A stretch of DNA of 51,471 nucleotides, from NCBI GenBank assembly GCA_964350265.1, contig CAYGJZ010000023.1, forward strand, positions 1 through 51,471, written 5' to 3'. The notes below the pieces were generated by a model, which saw nothing but the letters and a program-made list of their open reading frames with translations, was not told where the DNA came from and searched no databases. This document shows positions 24,763-33,690 of this stretch, piece after piece (position 1 is the stretch's first letter; every line of letters begins with the position of its first letter). The stretch is from BQJD01 sp964350265 (GTDB lineage: Bacteria > Pseudomonadota > Gammaproteobacteria > Arenicellales > CAJQKF01). The translations under genes and the position numbers were made by a program.

Positions 24763-24798
24763 CGCGCCGCCGATCAACGCCAAACGGATCGCCCAACG

Positions 24799-25437
24799 AT
24801 GATTGACCTGCATACCTGGTCGACGCCCAACGGCCGCAAGGTGTCCATCTGCCTGGCCGAGCTCGACCTGCCCTACCGGGTGTTCCCGGTGGACATCTCC
24901 CGCGACGAGCAGTTCGCGCCGGCCTTCCTCGCCATCAGCCCGAACAACAAGATTCCCGCCATCGTCGACCACGACAACGGCATGACGCTGATGGAATCCG
25001 GCGCCATCCTGCTGTACCTTGCCGAGAAGGCCGGGCGGCTGATTCCCGCCGAGGCCGGCGAGCGCTACCGCATGCTGGAATGGTTGATGTGGCAGATGGG
25101 CGGACTTGGGCCGATGCTCGGCCAGGCCCACCACTTCCTGAAGAACAACCCCGGCAAGAGCGACTATGCCGAGGCCCGCTACCATGCCGAGGCCGAACGT
25201 CTCTACGGCGTGCTCGACCGGCGCCTGGCCGAGCACGAGTACCTGGTGTCGGAGTTCAGCATTGCCGACATCGCCACCTGGCCCTGGGTATCGCGATTCG
25301 AATGGCACCAGGTGGACATGAACCGTTTTCCCAACGTGCGCCGCTGGTACCTGGCGCTGGCCGAACGGCCCGGCGTGCAGGCCGGCTACGACGTGCCCGA
25401 GCGCGGGCTGTCGATCCCGTTGCCCGCCGGCGACTGA
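24799..25437 (+). CDS. Glutathione S-transferase, YfcG/Nu-class type
   Basis: A 212-residue GST. The thioredoxin-like N-terminal domain (about 1-82) begins IDLHTWSTPNGRKVSICLAEL; the S-T-P-N-G-R motif is typical of the Nu class (YfcG, YghU), which bind two glutathiones and act as disulfide-bond oxidoreductases. NNKIPAIVDHD holds the cis-Pro and LMESGAILLYLAEK the glutathione gamma-Glu contact. The helical C-terminal domain (about 90-205) includes FSIADIATWPWV. It follows panB closely and probably shares its transcript, without an obvious metabolic link. Substrates are unknown. Confidence 0.92.
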   Translation: MIDLHTWSTPNGRKVSICLAELDLPYRVFPVDISRDEQFAPAFLAISPNNKIPAIVDHDNGMTLMESGAILLYLAEKAGRLIPAEAGERYRMLEWLMWQMGGLGPMLGQAHHFLKNNPGKSDYAEARYHAEAERLYGVLDRRLAEHEYLVSEFSIADIATWPWVSRFEWHQVDMNRFPNVRRWYLALAERPGVQAGYDVPERGLSIPLPAGD

Positions 25438-25446
25438 AGACGGCGT

Positions 25447-25914
25447 TCAGGCCGCGCGGATCGCCTCGAGCACCTTGTAGGGGTGATCCTCGGCCTTGGG
25501 CACGCGCTTCCAGTGTCGTGCCACCTTGCCGGCCGGATCGATCCATACCGTGGAGCGGATCACGCCCACGGTCTTCTTGCCGTACATCATCTTCTCGCCG
25601 TAGGCGCCGTACTTCTCCATGACCTTGCGGTCGGGGTCGCTGAGCAGGGTGAAGGGCAATTTGTACTTGCCGATGAACCTGCCGTGGCTGTCGGCATCGT
25701 CCGGGGAGATGCCGAGCACCACCACGTCCAGGGCGTCGTACTCCGCCTCAAGGTCACGGAAGGAACAGGCTTCCTTGGTGCAGCCGGGGGTGTCGTCCTT
25801 CGGATAGAAGTACACCACCACGTGGCGACCGCGCAGGTCCTTCAGGGCAACCTTGTTGCCATCGGCATCCTTGAGGGTGAAAAGTGGTGCGCTCTTGCCT
25901 TCTTCGACAGCCAT
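25447..25914 (-). CDS. bcp: Peroxiredoxin Bcp (thiol peroxidase)
   Basis: A 155-residue AhpC/TSA-family peroxiredoxin reducing hydroperoxides with thioredoxin. The peroxidatic Cys45 is in YPKDDTPGCTKEACSF, and Cys50, four residues later, is the resolving Cys of the atypical 2-Cys Bcp type. GISPDDADSHGRF and STVWIDPAGK are further family marks. The ATG at 25912-25914 has GAGGA upstream. It lies 62 bases downstream of a phosphate-binding-type protein on the same strand and convergent with the GST gene, nine bases away. Confidence 0.96.
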   Translation of the reverse strand: MAVEEGKSAPLFTLKDADGNKVALKDLRGRHVVVYFYPKDDTPGCTKEACSFRDLEAEYDALDVVVLGISPDDADSHGRFIGKYKLPFTLLSDPDRKVMEKYGAYGEKMMYGKKTVGVIRSTVWIDPAGKVARHWKRVPKAEDHPYKVLEAIRAA

Positions 25915-25976
25915 GAGACGAGTGTCCTCGGTTGGTTTGCGACGGACGCGGGACGGTGCAGGCCCCGCGCCGGGAA

Positions 25977-26867
25977 TCAGTTCAATCCGTAGATCAGCAT
26001 CTTCGACACCAGGTGCAGGGCGTCGTGGTAGGGCACCGTCTGGTTGGCACGGATGATCTGGCGACCCTCCTCGGAGGTGGCAAAGGCGACGAACTCGCGC
26101 ACCATCGGCGAAGGCTTCGGCCCGGTCACCAGGAACAGCGGCCGGTACAGGCCGTAGTTGCCGTCTCGCACGTTCTCGAAGGTCGGGTCCATGCCGCCAA
26201 AGCCGATCGACTTGACCTCGCGCTTGCGCGCACTGCTGATGCCGGTGATGCCGATGGCCGACGGGTCGGTCTCCACCGCCTGCTCCAGCGGGCCGGAGGA
26301 CTTGAAGGTGTAGTCGGTGACGAAGTCGCGCTCGGAGTCCTCGAACACGTACTGGCGGATGGCATAGCCGACACCGGAGATCTTGCCCTCGCGCACGAAC
26401 AGCTTCAGCGGCAGATCGGGGCCGCCCACCTGGCTCCAGTTGGTCACCCGGCCTTCGTAGATGTCGCGGATCTGCTGCATGTCGAGCGAGTTCACCGGGT
26501 TGCTCGGATGCACGATGATGGCCAGCGCATCCCAGGCCACCGGGTACATGGTGACGTGCATCTCGGACGGATCGGTGTTCGGCAGGGTGATCCGGCACGA
26601 TCCGCCGATGTCGATCTTCAGCTTGGCGGCATCGCGCACGCCGCGGGTGGCGCCGCCGCCCTCGAGGTTGAAGTTCACCCCGGAACGCTCGCTGAAACCG
26701 TCCGCCAGCTCCTGCATGAAGGACTTCTTGGTTATGCCGCAGCCGGCCCAGGTGATGGTGTTGTTGTCCTGGGCGGCGGCATGGGGCACCAGTACCAGCA
26801 GCGATGCCAGGATGCCGATGCCCGCGCGCGCCGCGCTGCGCAGGGTCTTGTTGCCGATCGTGTTCAT
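25977..26867 (-). CDS. Periplasmic PstS-like substrate-binding protein
   Basis: A 296-residue exported protein with a signal peptide (about 1-32, ending PHAAAQD). The mature protein has the phosphate-binding-type fold marks GCGITKKSFMQEL, GGGATRGVRDAAK, NPVNSLDMQQIRDIYEGRVTNWSQVGG and SAIGITGIS. PstS relatives deliver phosphate to an ABC importer, but no pst genes are adjacent and the ligand could differ. The ATG at 26865-26867 follows GAGGTAACACGAAG; a longer frame upstream is not supported. The 180-base leader region contains TTGATC and TAGAAT hexamers 19 bases apart on the minus strand (27005-27030), a weak promoter candidate. No Pho box was recognised. Confidence 0.82.
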   Translation of the reverse strand: MNTIGNKTLRSAARAGIGILASLLVLVPHAAAQDNNTITWAGCGITKKSFMQELADGFSERSGVNFNLEGGGATRGVRDAAKLKIDIGGSCRITLPNTDPSEMHVTMYPVAWDALAIIVHPSNPVNSLDMQQIRDIYEGRVTNWSQVGGPDLPLKLFVREGKISGVGYAIRQYVFEDSERDFVTDYTFKSSGPLEQAVETDPSAIGITGISSARKREVKSIGFGGMDPTFENVRDGNYGLYRPLFLVTGPKPSPMVREFVAFATSEEGRQIIRANQTVPYHDALHLVSKMLIYGLN

Positions 26868-27047
26868 CTTCGTGTTACCTCGGCCCCCCGGGACCGTTGC
26901 GTTCTTCCGCCGCCTGCCGACAAACACATCACCCCGTGCGGGCGGGCCGTTGGCGCGTGACCGACGCGCCGTGCGACGTCGATTCCCGTCAGACCGGAAA
27001 TTCTAATGCATTGTGCACGCCGATGATCAACGACGGCACCGCGGGGG

Positions 27048-27647
27048 TCAATCCGTCCCCGCGAAGCGGCGCATCCAGCGGGCGGTGGCCACCGCCTCCG
27101 GGCCGCCGGCGGACAGCGCCTCGACCACCCCGGCCCGGTCGGCGGCGGCGCGGTTCTGGCTGAGCTTGAGCTTGGTCTGCCACTGGTCGACGTACAGCCG
27201 GAAGCCGACGATGGCGTCGAGCATGGCCTCGGCGTAGTCCGGCACCCAGGGGTCGTCGCGACCGCGCTCGAAGTGGTCCGACAGGCCCTCCACCAGGTCC
27301 GCCAGCGCCGCCCGGGGCACCACCTCGAGACGGCCGCTGGCCTGCACGGCGGCGTAGTTCCAGGTCGGCACCAGCGCCGGCGTGGCATACCAGGTGGGCG
27401 ACACGTAGGCATGCGGACCAAGGAACACCGCGGTGGCCAGGGCACCCTCCTCGATGCAGGTGGAGACCGGGTTGGCGCGGGCCACGTGGCCGAGCAGACA
27501 GTCGTCGTGCCCGGGACAGGGAACCAGGGGCAGGTGTGCGATCTGCGGCGGCAGGGTATGGGTCACCAGGTTGGCGAAGGGATAGTCGCGGACCAGCTCG
27601 GCGGTGGCGGCCGCTTCGCTGCTGCGAAAGGGTTCGGGGTTGTACAT
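27048..27647 (-). CDS. PaiB-family FMN-binding protein
   Basis: A 199-residue protein of the FMN-binding negative transcriptional regulator (PaiB) family. Signatures are MYNPEPFRSSEAAATAELV at the N-terminus, FANLVTH, then VFLGPHAYVSPTWYA and VPTWNYAAVQASGRLEV, and LSQNRAAADRAGVVEAL near the C-terminus. PaiB of Bacillus was linked to repression of sporulation and degradative enzymes, but in proteobacteria these are flavin-binding split-barrel proteins of unclear role. The ATG at 27645-27647 lacks a strong ribosome-binding site. It is divergent from the BON-domain gene, 85 bases away. Confidence 0.88.
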   Translation of the reverse strand: MYNPEPFRSSEAAATAELVRDYPFANLVTHTLPPQIAHLPLVPCPGHDDCLLGHVARANPVSTCIEEGALATAVFLGPHAYVSPTWYATPALVPTWNYAAVQASGRLEVVPRAALADLVEGLSDHFERGRDDPWVPDYAEAMLDAIVGFRLYVDQWQTKLKLSQNRAAADRAGVVEALSAGGPEAVATARWMRRFAGTD

Positions 27648-27686
27648 GGCAGTGGCACGCAGCGATCGGGAGACGGAATGTGGCAA

Positions 27687-27695
27687 TGGTATCAT
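27687..27695 (+). promoter_or_regulatory. Extended -10 element (TGGTATCAT)
   Basis: TG-n-TATCAT, an extended -10 with TATCAT matching TATAAT at five of six positions, lies 37 bases ahead of the BON-domain gene. The identical nonamer occurs at 41979-41987 upstream of another membrane-protein gene. No -35 is needed for this promoter class. Confidence 0.45.
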
Positions 27696-27732
27696 CGCCG
27701 CCATCTCCCCCACACCCGCCGGCCGAGCCCGA

Positions 27733-28833
27733 ATGGAACCTGCTCCTCCCCCACGCGGGACCCCTTCCCCACGCACCGAAGCGGCCGGCGACGATGGTCG
27801 CGCCACCCTCGGCGGCGTCGCGGCGCTGGTGCTCGGCGGCTGCGTTCTCGCCGTGTTCATTGCCGCGCTGTCGTGGTACCACAGCGCCAGCATCGAGCGG
27901 GCGCTGCGCGACCGGGTGGTGGCCCACCTGGCCGGGCACGGCTTCGACGACGTCTCGCTGCGGATCGACGGTCGCGTGGTGATGTTCACCGGCGAGGTCG
28001 AGGCGCGGGTCGACCGCGCCCGGATGCTCACCCTGGCCGCCGAGGTGGATGGCGTCGAACGGGTTCTCGACCAGCGCGTGGTCACCAACTACGAGGTCGG
28101 GCGGCACTTCGAGCTGCACAGCTATGCGGGCATCACCACGGTGGCCGGGGAACTGCCCCACGTGGACGACGTGGCCGCGGTCTTCGCCGCCATTCGCGAC
28201 CACTTCGGCGTCGACCCCCTCGGCGCCGACCTCAAGGTCAATGCGCCGGTGCGGCGTCCGCCCTGGCTGGACCGGCTCACCGCGCTGCTTGACGCCACCG
28301 GCGAAGTGTCGCCGTTGCAGATCGAGTACGCCGACGACACCATGACCGTCGCCGGCGAGGTGGCAGACCGCGAGGTTCGCGAGCGGGTGACCCGGCAGTT
28401 GAACGCCCTGCTCGGCGACGACACCGCGCTGCGGGTACACCTGCGCCTGCCCTCCCAGGTGCGCCAGCCCGAGCTGCGCATCGAGTACAAGAACGGCCGG
28501 GTCAGCGTCAGCGGCACGGTGCCCGAGGACGAATTCGCCGACGAGCTGGCAGAATCACTGCGCCTGGCCTTCGGCGTCGAGGAGATCGACAACGACCTTC
28601 GCGCCGACCCGGACGTGCAGCACGCCAGCTACCTGCAAAGCGTGCTGCGCATCGTCTTCCCGCTGGCCATGACACGCTGGGTGGATCTCACCATCGGCCC
28701 GGACGAGGTCCGTGCCAACGGCCGCGTCGGCAGCGACGACGAGCTCGCCATCCTCGCCGAGCAGCTGCGCGACAACTTCAGCTATACCGGCCGGGTGGTC
28801 AACCTGATTCGCAGGCAGGCCGACGGGCGCTGA
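27733..28833 (+). CDS. Membrane-anchored BON-domain repeat protein
   Basis: A 366-residue protein with one membrane helix near the N-terminus (about 28-50, GGVAALVLGGCVLAVFIAAL) and a long periplasmic part of repeated BON-like units. Each unit has a strand pair of the form V-x-G-E-V followed by a helix ending in a D-N/V-L turn, for example VVMFTGEVEARVDR, TMTVAGEVADREVRERV and RVSVSGTVPEDEFADEL. BON domains bind membranes or phospholipids in osmotic-shock and secretion proteins. The layout resembles OmpA-family BON proteins but there is no OmpA/peptidoglycan domain. The ATG at 27733 has a fitting extended -10 upstream; in-frame ATGs at 27604 and 27646 would precede that promoter. Confidence 0.72.
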   Translation: MEPAPPPRGTPSPRTEAAGDDGRATLGGVAALVLGGCVLAVFIAALSWYHSASIERALRDRVVAHLAGHGFDDVSLRIDGRVVMFTGEVEARVDRARMLTLAAEVDGVERVLDQRVVTNYEVGRHFELHSYAGITTVAGELPHVDDVAAVFAAIRDHFGVDPLGADLKVNAPVRRPPWLDRLTALLDATGEVSPLQIEYADDTMTVAGEVADREVRERVTRQLNALLGDDTALRVHLRLPSQVRQPELRIEYKNGRVSVSGTVPEDEFADELAESLRLAFGVEEIDNDLRADPDVQHASYLQSVLRIVFPLAMTRWVDLTIGPDEVRANGRVGSDDELAILAEQLRDNFSYTGRVVNLIRRQADGR

Positions 28834-29046
28834 CACCGCCGCACCCGCTGCGCGTCGAAATCGCTGGAACGATGCTGTTAGAATAGTCCGTTACCGGCTC
28901 ACCCGTGCGCCAGCAGGCCTTTTCGCGCACCGTCGCACGTCGGCCGGGTCAATCGGGCGGGCGGACACCGTCAGGGAACGTGTCGGATTGGCGAGACGGG
29001 ACAGCCACCTGGTGCGCGTCGACAACCCGGAACATCGCTCGAGTTC

Positions 29047-30168
29047 ATGAGTTCGCTGCTTACCGAGATCCTCATCAGCCTGGTCGTGATCGCCATCATC
29101 GGCGGCATCATCGGCTATCTCGTGCGTGGCGCGCAGCTCAACCACCGCGAAGTCGACATGGACCAGGACCTCAAGGACAGCCGCGGAGCGCTGGAAGAGG
29201 CCCAGTCGAAGATTGCCCGCCTTGAGGCATCGATGAAGCAGCTCAACGGCCTGCGCAAGACCGAGCGCGAGAAGCTCGAGCAGCGGGTACGCGAGCTCGA
29301 GCCGCTGTTCGACATCGTGGAGAAACGCGATGCGCGCATCCGCGAACTCACCGAGGAGCTGAACACCGCCCAGTCCGAGCGCCAGGCCGAGCTCGACCAG
29401 CTGCAGTTCGACATGAACACCCGTGCCCTGCTCGACGACGACGAATCCGAGGTCGGCCGTCTGCAGAACGAGCTGCGCCTGGCCAACCGCCAGCGAGAGA
29501 GCGCGATCAGCCGCTACCAGGCCCAGGTGCGCCAGATCGAGGACCTGGAGAACGCGCTGCACGAGCGCGAACGGCTGGCCGAGGAGCTCACCGCCCGCGC
29601 CGAGAGCAGCGAGTCGGCGCGCAGCCGGGAACACGAGGAACTGGCGGCGGAACTGGCCACCGCGAAGCAGGCGGCCAGCGACCACGAGGAAGAGATGGCG
29701 CTGCTGCAGAACCGCAAGCAGTACGAGCTGTCGCTGTTGACCAGCCGCGCCGAACAGGCCGAACGCCAGCTCGAGTCCCTGCGCGAGGCCGTCGATGCCG
29801 CCGAGGCGCGGCAGCGCGAGCTCGACGCCGAAGTGTCCGACCTGCGCGACACCCTCGCCGCCCGCGACGCCACCATCGCCGAGCTGGAGCGCGCCGGCCA
29901 GGCCCCGGCCGCGGTGGCCATGCACGCGGTGCCGTCGCCGGCCGCTGACGGCCATGGCCTGCAGTCCCTCAAGGGCATCGGCCGCGCCACCGAGGACAAG
30001 CTCAACAGCCTGGGCATCCGCGACCTGGTGCAGATCGCCGAACTCACCAGCGACGACATCCAGCGCATCTGCCAGTCCATGCCGAGCTTCGAAACCCAGC
30101 TCAAGCGCTACGACTGGATCAACAATGCCCGCCGCCTCACCGGCGAGGGCAGCCGCCAGTCCGGCTAG
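29047..30168 (+). CDS. Membrane-anchored coiled-coil protein with C-terminal HhH domain
   Basis: A 373-residue protein in three parts. Residues 6-27 form one membrane helix. About 40-285 is a continuous, charge-rich coiled coil (heptads such as LEQRVRELEPLFDIVEKRD). About 304-345 is a helix-hairpin-helix fold (LQSLKGIGRATEDKLNSLGI) of the type found in DNA-binding and in some ribosome-associated proteins. Such a tether-rod-HhH layout could hold DNA or RNA near the membrane; no function is established. The 213-base region upstream holds TAGAAT at 28879-28884 but no clear -35. Its stop is 12 bases from the convergent typA stop. Confidence 0.75.
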   Translation: MSSLLTEILISLVVIAIIGGIIGYLVRGAQLNHREVDMDQDLKDSRGALEEAQSKIARLEASMKQLNGLRKTEREKLEQRVRELEPLFDIVEKRDARIRELTEELNTAQSERQAELDQLQFDMNTRALLDDDESEVGRLQNELRLANRQRESAISRYQAQVRQIEDLENALHERERLAEELTARAESSESARSREHEELAAELATAKQAASDHEEEMALLQNRKQYELSLLTSRAEQAERQLESLREAVDAAEARQRELDAEVSDLRDTLAARDATIAELERAGQAPAAVAMHAVPSPAADGHGLQSLKGIGRATEDKLNSLGIRDLVQIAELTSDDIQRICQSMPSFETQLKRYDWINNARRLTGEGSRQSG

Positions 30169-30180
30169 CGAGTCGCCCCG

Positions 30181-32034
30181 CTAGGCGGATTCGCGCGCGG
30201 CGCGCTTGCGCTCGTGCTCCTTCAGGAACCGCTTGCGCACGCGGATGCTGGCCGGGGTGATCTCCACCAGTTCGTCGTCCTCGATGAATTCCAGCGCCTG
30301 CTCCAGGGTCAGCACCAGCGGCGGCGTCAGCAGCACGTTGGCGTCCTTGCCCGAGGCGCGGATGTTGGTCAGCTGCTTGGCCTTCAGCGGGTTGACCACC
30401 AGGTCGTTGTCGCGGCTGTGCATGCCCACCACCTGGCCCTCGTAGACTTCCTCCCCGGCGCCCACCAGCATGCGGCCGCGCTCCTGCAGGTTGAACAGCG
30501 CATAGGGCAGTGCCTTGCCGGTGCCGTTGGCGATCATCGCGCCGTTGCCACGCTGCTCGATGACCGCGCTGGACAGCGGCGCGTAGCGGTCGAAGACGTG
30601 GTACATCAGCCCGCTGCCGGAGGTCAGGGTGAGGAAGCGGGTGCGAAAGCCGATCAGGCCGCGCGACGGGCACTTGAAGGACAGCCGCACCCGGCCACGG
30701 CCATCGGGCTGCATGTCCTCGAGGGTGGCGCCGCGGGCGCCGAGCGCTTCCATCACCGCGCCCTGGTGGGTGGATTCGACGTCCACGGTGAGGTCCTCCC
30801 ACGGCTCGCAGGTCTCGCCGTCGATCTCGCGGCGGATGACCTGGGGCCGCGACACGGCGATCTCGTACCCCTCCCGTCGCATGGTTTCCAGCAGCACCGA
30901 CAGGTGCAGCTCGCCACGGCCGGAGACGCCGAAGCGGTCCGGATCGTCGGTGGGGGTCACGCGCAGGGCGACGTTGGAGATCAGCTCGCGATCCAGGCGG
31001 TCGAGGATCTGCCGCGAAGTCAGGTACTTGCCCTCGCGGCCGGCGAAGGGCGAGTCGTTGACCTGGAAGGTCATGTTGACGGTGGGCTCGTCCACGGTGA
31101 GCGGCGGCAAGGCCTCCACCCGGGTCGGCGCGCACAGGGTGTCGGAGATCAGCGGCCGCTCGATGCCGGTCACGGCGATGATGTCGCCGGCGCCGGCCTC
31201 GGGCACCTCCTGGCGGGACAGCCCTTGGGGCTGCAGGATCTGCAGCACGCGGCCATTGCGCTTCGCGCCGGCCCGGTCGACGATGGTCACCGGGGTATTG
31301 GTCCGCACGCTGCCGCGGGCGATGCGGCCGATGGCGATGGCACCGACGAAGCTGTTGTAGTCCAGCGTCGACACCTGCATCTGGAACGGGCCGTCGGCAT
31401 CCACCGGCGGCGGCGGTGCATGCTCGACGATGGCCTGGAACAGCGCCGACATGTCGCCGCCGGTGACGTCGTCGGTGGTGCCCGCGTAGCCGTGCACGGC
31501 GGAGGCATAGATCACCGGGAAGTCGAGCTGCTCGTCGCTGGCGCCGAGCCGGTCGAACAGGTCGAAGGTCTGGTCCAGCACCCAGGACGGCCGCGCACCT
31601 TCGCGGTCGATCTTGTTGATGACCAGGATCGGACGCAGGTTGTGGGCGAAGGCCTTCTGGGTGACGAAGCGGGTCTGCGGCATCGGCCCGTCCACCGCGT
31701 CGACCAGCAGCAGCACCGAGTCCACCATCGACAGCACCCGCTCGACCTCGCCGCCGAAATCGGCGTGACCGGGGGTATCGACGATGTTGATGCGGTAGCC
31801 GTTCCACGACAGCGAGGTGTTCTTCGACAGGATGGTGATGCCGCGCTCGCGCTCCAGGTCGTTGGCGTCCATGACCCGGTTCACCGGGCCGAAGCGGTCG
31901 CCGAGGGTGCCGCTTTGCTGCAGCAGGCGATCCACCAGCGTGGTCTTGCCATGATCGACGTGGGCGATGATGGCAACGTTGCGAATACGGTCAATGCCCC
32001 GGACGGGGCGTTCGGCAGTGGCAGGCATGTTCAT
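30181..32034 (-). CDS. typA: Ribosome-associated GTPase TypA/BipA
   Basis: A 617-residue translational GTPase active in ribosome assembly and stress or low-temperature growth. The G domain shows AHVDHGKTTL (P-loop), RERGITI (switch I), DTPGHADFGGEV and NKID. Domains II, III and V follow, then the BipA-specific C-terminal domain (about 485-600). RGELHLSVLLETMRREGYE and GQVVGMHSRDNDLVVN are typical. The length is close to the usual 605-615. MNMPAT offers two ATGs (32034 and 32028). No strong ribosome-binding site is visible. argB lies 175 bases upstream on the same strand; that gap shows no convincing gene. Confidence 0.97.
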   Translation of the reverse strand: MNMPATAERPVRGIDRIRNVAIIAHVDHGKTTLVDRLLQQSGTLGDRFGPVNRVMDANDLERERGITILSKNTSLSWNGYRINIVDTPGHADFGGEVERVLSMVDSVLLLVDAVDGPMPQTRFVTQKAFAHNLRPILVINKIDREGARPSWVLDQTFDLFDRLGASDEQLDFPVIYASAVHGYAGTTDDVTGGDMSALFQAIVEHAPPPPVDADGPFQMQVSTLDYNSFVGAIAIGRIARGSVRTNTPVTIVDRAGAKRNGRVLQILQPQGLSRQEVPEAGAGDIIAVTGIERPLISDTLCAPTRVEALPPLTVDEPTVNMTFQVNDSPFAGREGKYLTSRQILDRLDRELISNVALRVTPTDDPDRFGVSGRGELHLSVLLETMRREGYEIAVSRPQVIRREIDGETCEPWEDLTVDVESTHQGAVMEALGARGATLEDMQPDGRGRVRLSFKCPSRGLIGFRTRFLTLTSGSGLMYHVFDRYAPLSSAVIEQRGNGAMIANGTGKALPYALFNLQERGRMLVGAGEEVYEGQVVGMHSRDNDLVVNPLKAKQLTNIRASGKDANVLLTPPLVLTLEQALEFIEDDELVEITPASIRVRKRFLKEHERKRAARESA

Positions 32035-32209
32035 GGATTCGTTCGCGCCGACAGGCGCGCAGGGTGATCGGTACGGGAAAGAGGTTCGCCGCGGGCGGCG
32101 GGCGGTCGAGCCGGCTAGCGCGGCCGCGGGTCGGCGCTGCGCCGCAGGCGGCAGCGGGCGCGATCGAAGGCGCGGAAGAAGGGACGGTGTGCGGCGGCGT
32201 GGTGCATGG

Positions 32210-33073
32210 TCAGAAATGGAACAGCGTGCCGACGCCGCTGTCGGTCAACAGCTCGAGCAGGATGGCATGCTCGATGCGGCCGTCGATGATCACCGCGGTC
32301 TTCACCCCGGCGCGCACCGCGTCGAGGGCACATTCCACCTTCGGCAACATGCCGCCGTGGATCACGCCGTCCGCGATCAGGCCCTCGGTCTGGCTGGTGG
32401 ACAGGCCGGTGAGCAGGTTGCCCGCGGCATCCAGCACGCCCTTCGTGTTGGTCAGCAGGATGAGCTTCTCCGCACCCAGCGTCGAAGCCAGCTTGCCGGC
32501 CACGGTGTCGGCGTTGATGTTGTAGGCCTGGCCGTCGGGACCCACGCCGATGGGAGCGATGACCGGAATGAAACTGACCTCGTCCAGCGAGTGGACCAGC
32601 GCCGGGTCGATGCTGTCGATCTCGCCGACATGACCGTAGTCGGCCTCGCCACGGCGCAGCTTGCGGGCGCGGATGAGGCTGCCGTCCTTGCCGGTCAGGC
32701 CCACCGCCTTGCCGCCCTGGGCATTGATGCTGGCGACGATCTCCTTGTTGACCAGGCCGCCGAGCACCATTTCCACCACGTCCATGGTCTCGCGGTCGGT
32801 GACCCGCAGCCCGTCGATGAACTCGCTCTTCTTGCCGATGCGCGAGAGCAGCGTGCTGATCTGCGGACCGCCGCCGTGCACCACCACCGGGTTCATGCCG
32901 ACCAGCTTCATCAGCACGATGTCGCGGGCGAAGTTCCGCTTCAGGTCCTCGTCGACCATGGCGTTGCCGCCGAACTTGATGACGATGGTCCTGCCGTGAA
33001 ACTTCTGGATGTACGGCAGTGCCTCGGCGAGAACGCCGGCGATTTCATGCGGTGTGGACGCAGGATCGATCAT
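32210..33073 (-). CDS. argB: N-acetylglutamate kinase ArgB, arginine-sensitive type
   Basis: A 287-residue amino-acid kinase phosphorylating N-acetylglutamate, the second step of arginine synthesis. IVIKFGGNAM (ATP site), VVVHGGGPQI (substrate loop), INADTVAGKLA and LLTNTKGV are all present. The extra N-terminal helix before HGRTIVIKFGG, and the C-terminal HAILLELLTDSGVGT segment, are the marks of hexameric, arginine-inhibited kinases, so feedback control by arginine is expected. No other arg gene is adjacent. A strong terminator lies between it and hsp20 upstream, so it has its own promoter, not clearly visible here. Confidence 0.97.
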   Translation of the reverse strand: MIDPASTPHEIAGVLAEALPYIQKFHGRTIVIKFGGNAMVDEDLKRNFARDIVLMKLVGMNPVVVHGGGPQISTLLSRIGKKSEFIDGLRVTDRETMDVVEMVLGGLVNKEIVASINAQGGKAVGLTGKDGSLIRARKLRRGEADYGHVGEIDSIDPALVHSLDEVSFIPVIAPIGVGPDGQAYNINADTVAGKLASTLGAEKLILLTNTKGVLDAAGNLLTGLSTSQTEGLIADGVIHGGMLPKVECALDAVRAGVKTAVIIDGRIEHAILLELLTDSGVGTLFHF

Positions 33074-33167
33074 GACGAGACCCGGGTGGGGCCGTGCGGG
33101 GGGAAACGGGCGCGAAGTATACCTGTCCTCGCCCCGGGATGGCAGTCGCGCGCGGCGCCGGAAGACG

Positions 33168-33196
33168 AAAAAGGGCCGCCTCGCGGCGGCCCTTTT
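33168..33196. terminator. Bidirectional rho-independent terminator after hsp20
   Basis: A perfect 8-bp stem GGGCCGCC/GGCGGCCC (33173-33180 with 33185-33192) with a TCGC loop, flanked by AAAAA on the left and TTTT on the right, so it works on both strands. It lies 22 bases after the hsp20 stop and separates hsp20 from argB. It is the clearest intrinsic terminator in the window. Confidence 0.9.
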
Positions 33197-33217
33197 CCCG
33201 ATCGGCGGGCGGGTCGG

Positions 33218-33670
33218 TCAGGCGACCTTGACGTCGATCTTCTTCGGCTTGACCTCTTCGCTCTTCGGCAGGGTCAGGGTCAGGATGCCGTCGCTGTAGT
33301 CCGCCGACACCGCCGACTCGTCGACGTCGCCGCCAAGCCGCATGGAGCGCACGTACTTGCCGTAGCGGCGTTCCTGGCGGATCACCCGGCTGCCCTCGGT
33401 CTCGTCGCGCTGGTAGCGGGACTCGGCGTTGATGGTCAACACGCCGTCGTTGATGGTGACGTCCAGGTCTTCCTTCTTGATGCCCGGCAGCTCGGCGCGG
33501 ACCACGTAGGCGCCGTCGGTCTCGGTCACGTCGATGGCCGGGGCCACCGAGCGCTCCCCCTCGTGCTGGCGGGCCAGCGGCGAACGGAACACCTGGTTGA
33601 CGAACTCGTCGAAGTCTCCGAAAAGCTCCCAGCCAAAGCGGCGGTCGGGATGTTTCACGATCTGGTTCAT
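33218..33670 (-). CDS. Small heat-shock protein Hsp20 (IbpA family)
   Basis: A 150-residue alpha-crystallin-type chaperone that holds unfolding proteins. The N-terminal arm (about 1-40) contains FGDFDEFVNQVF; the crystallin domain runs from PAIDVTETDGAYVVRAELPGI (in two parts: PAIDVTETDGAYVV and RAELPGIKKEDL) to about 140, with GVLTINAE and the DGILTLTLPK strand. The C-terminal I/V-x-V anchor appears as IDVKVA. GGAGG precedes the ATG by six bases. Its promoter and any RNA thermometer would lie in the N run that begins 20 bases upstream of the start, so regulation cannot be read. Confidence 0.96.
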   Translation of the reverse strand: MNQIVKHPDRRFGWELFGDFDEFVNQVFRSPLARQHEGERSVAPAIDVTETDGAYVVRAELPGIKKEDLDVTINDGVLTINAESRYQRDETEGSRVIRQERRYGKYVRSMRLGGDVDESAVSADYSDGILTLTLPKSEEVKPKKIDVKVA

Positions 33671-33690
33671 GGTAAACCTCCGTACAGGTA

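Noticed and set aside
32120..32216. A 30-codon minus-strand frame (starting MHHAAAHRPFF) between argB and typA
   Set aside because: No ribosome-binding site, composition like noncoding GC-rich DNA, no recognisable family.
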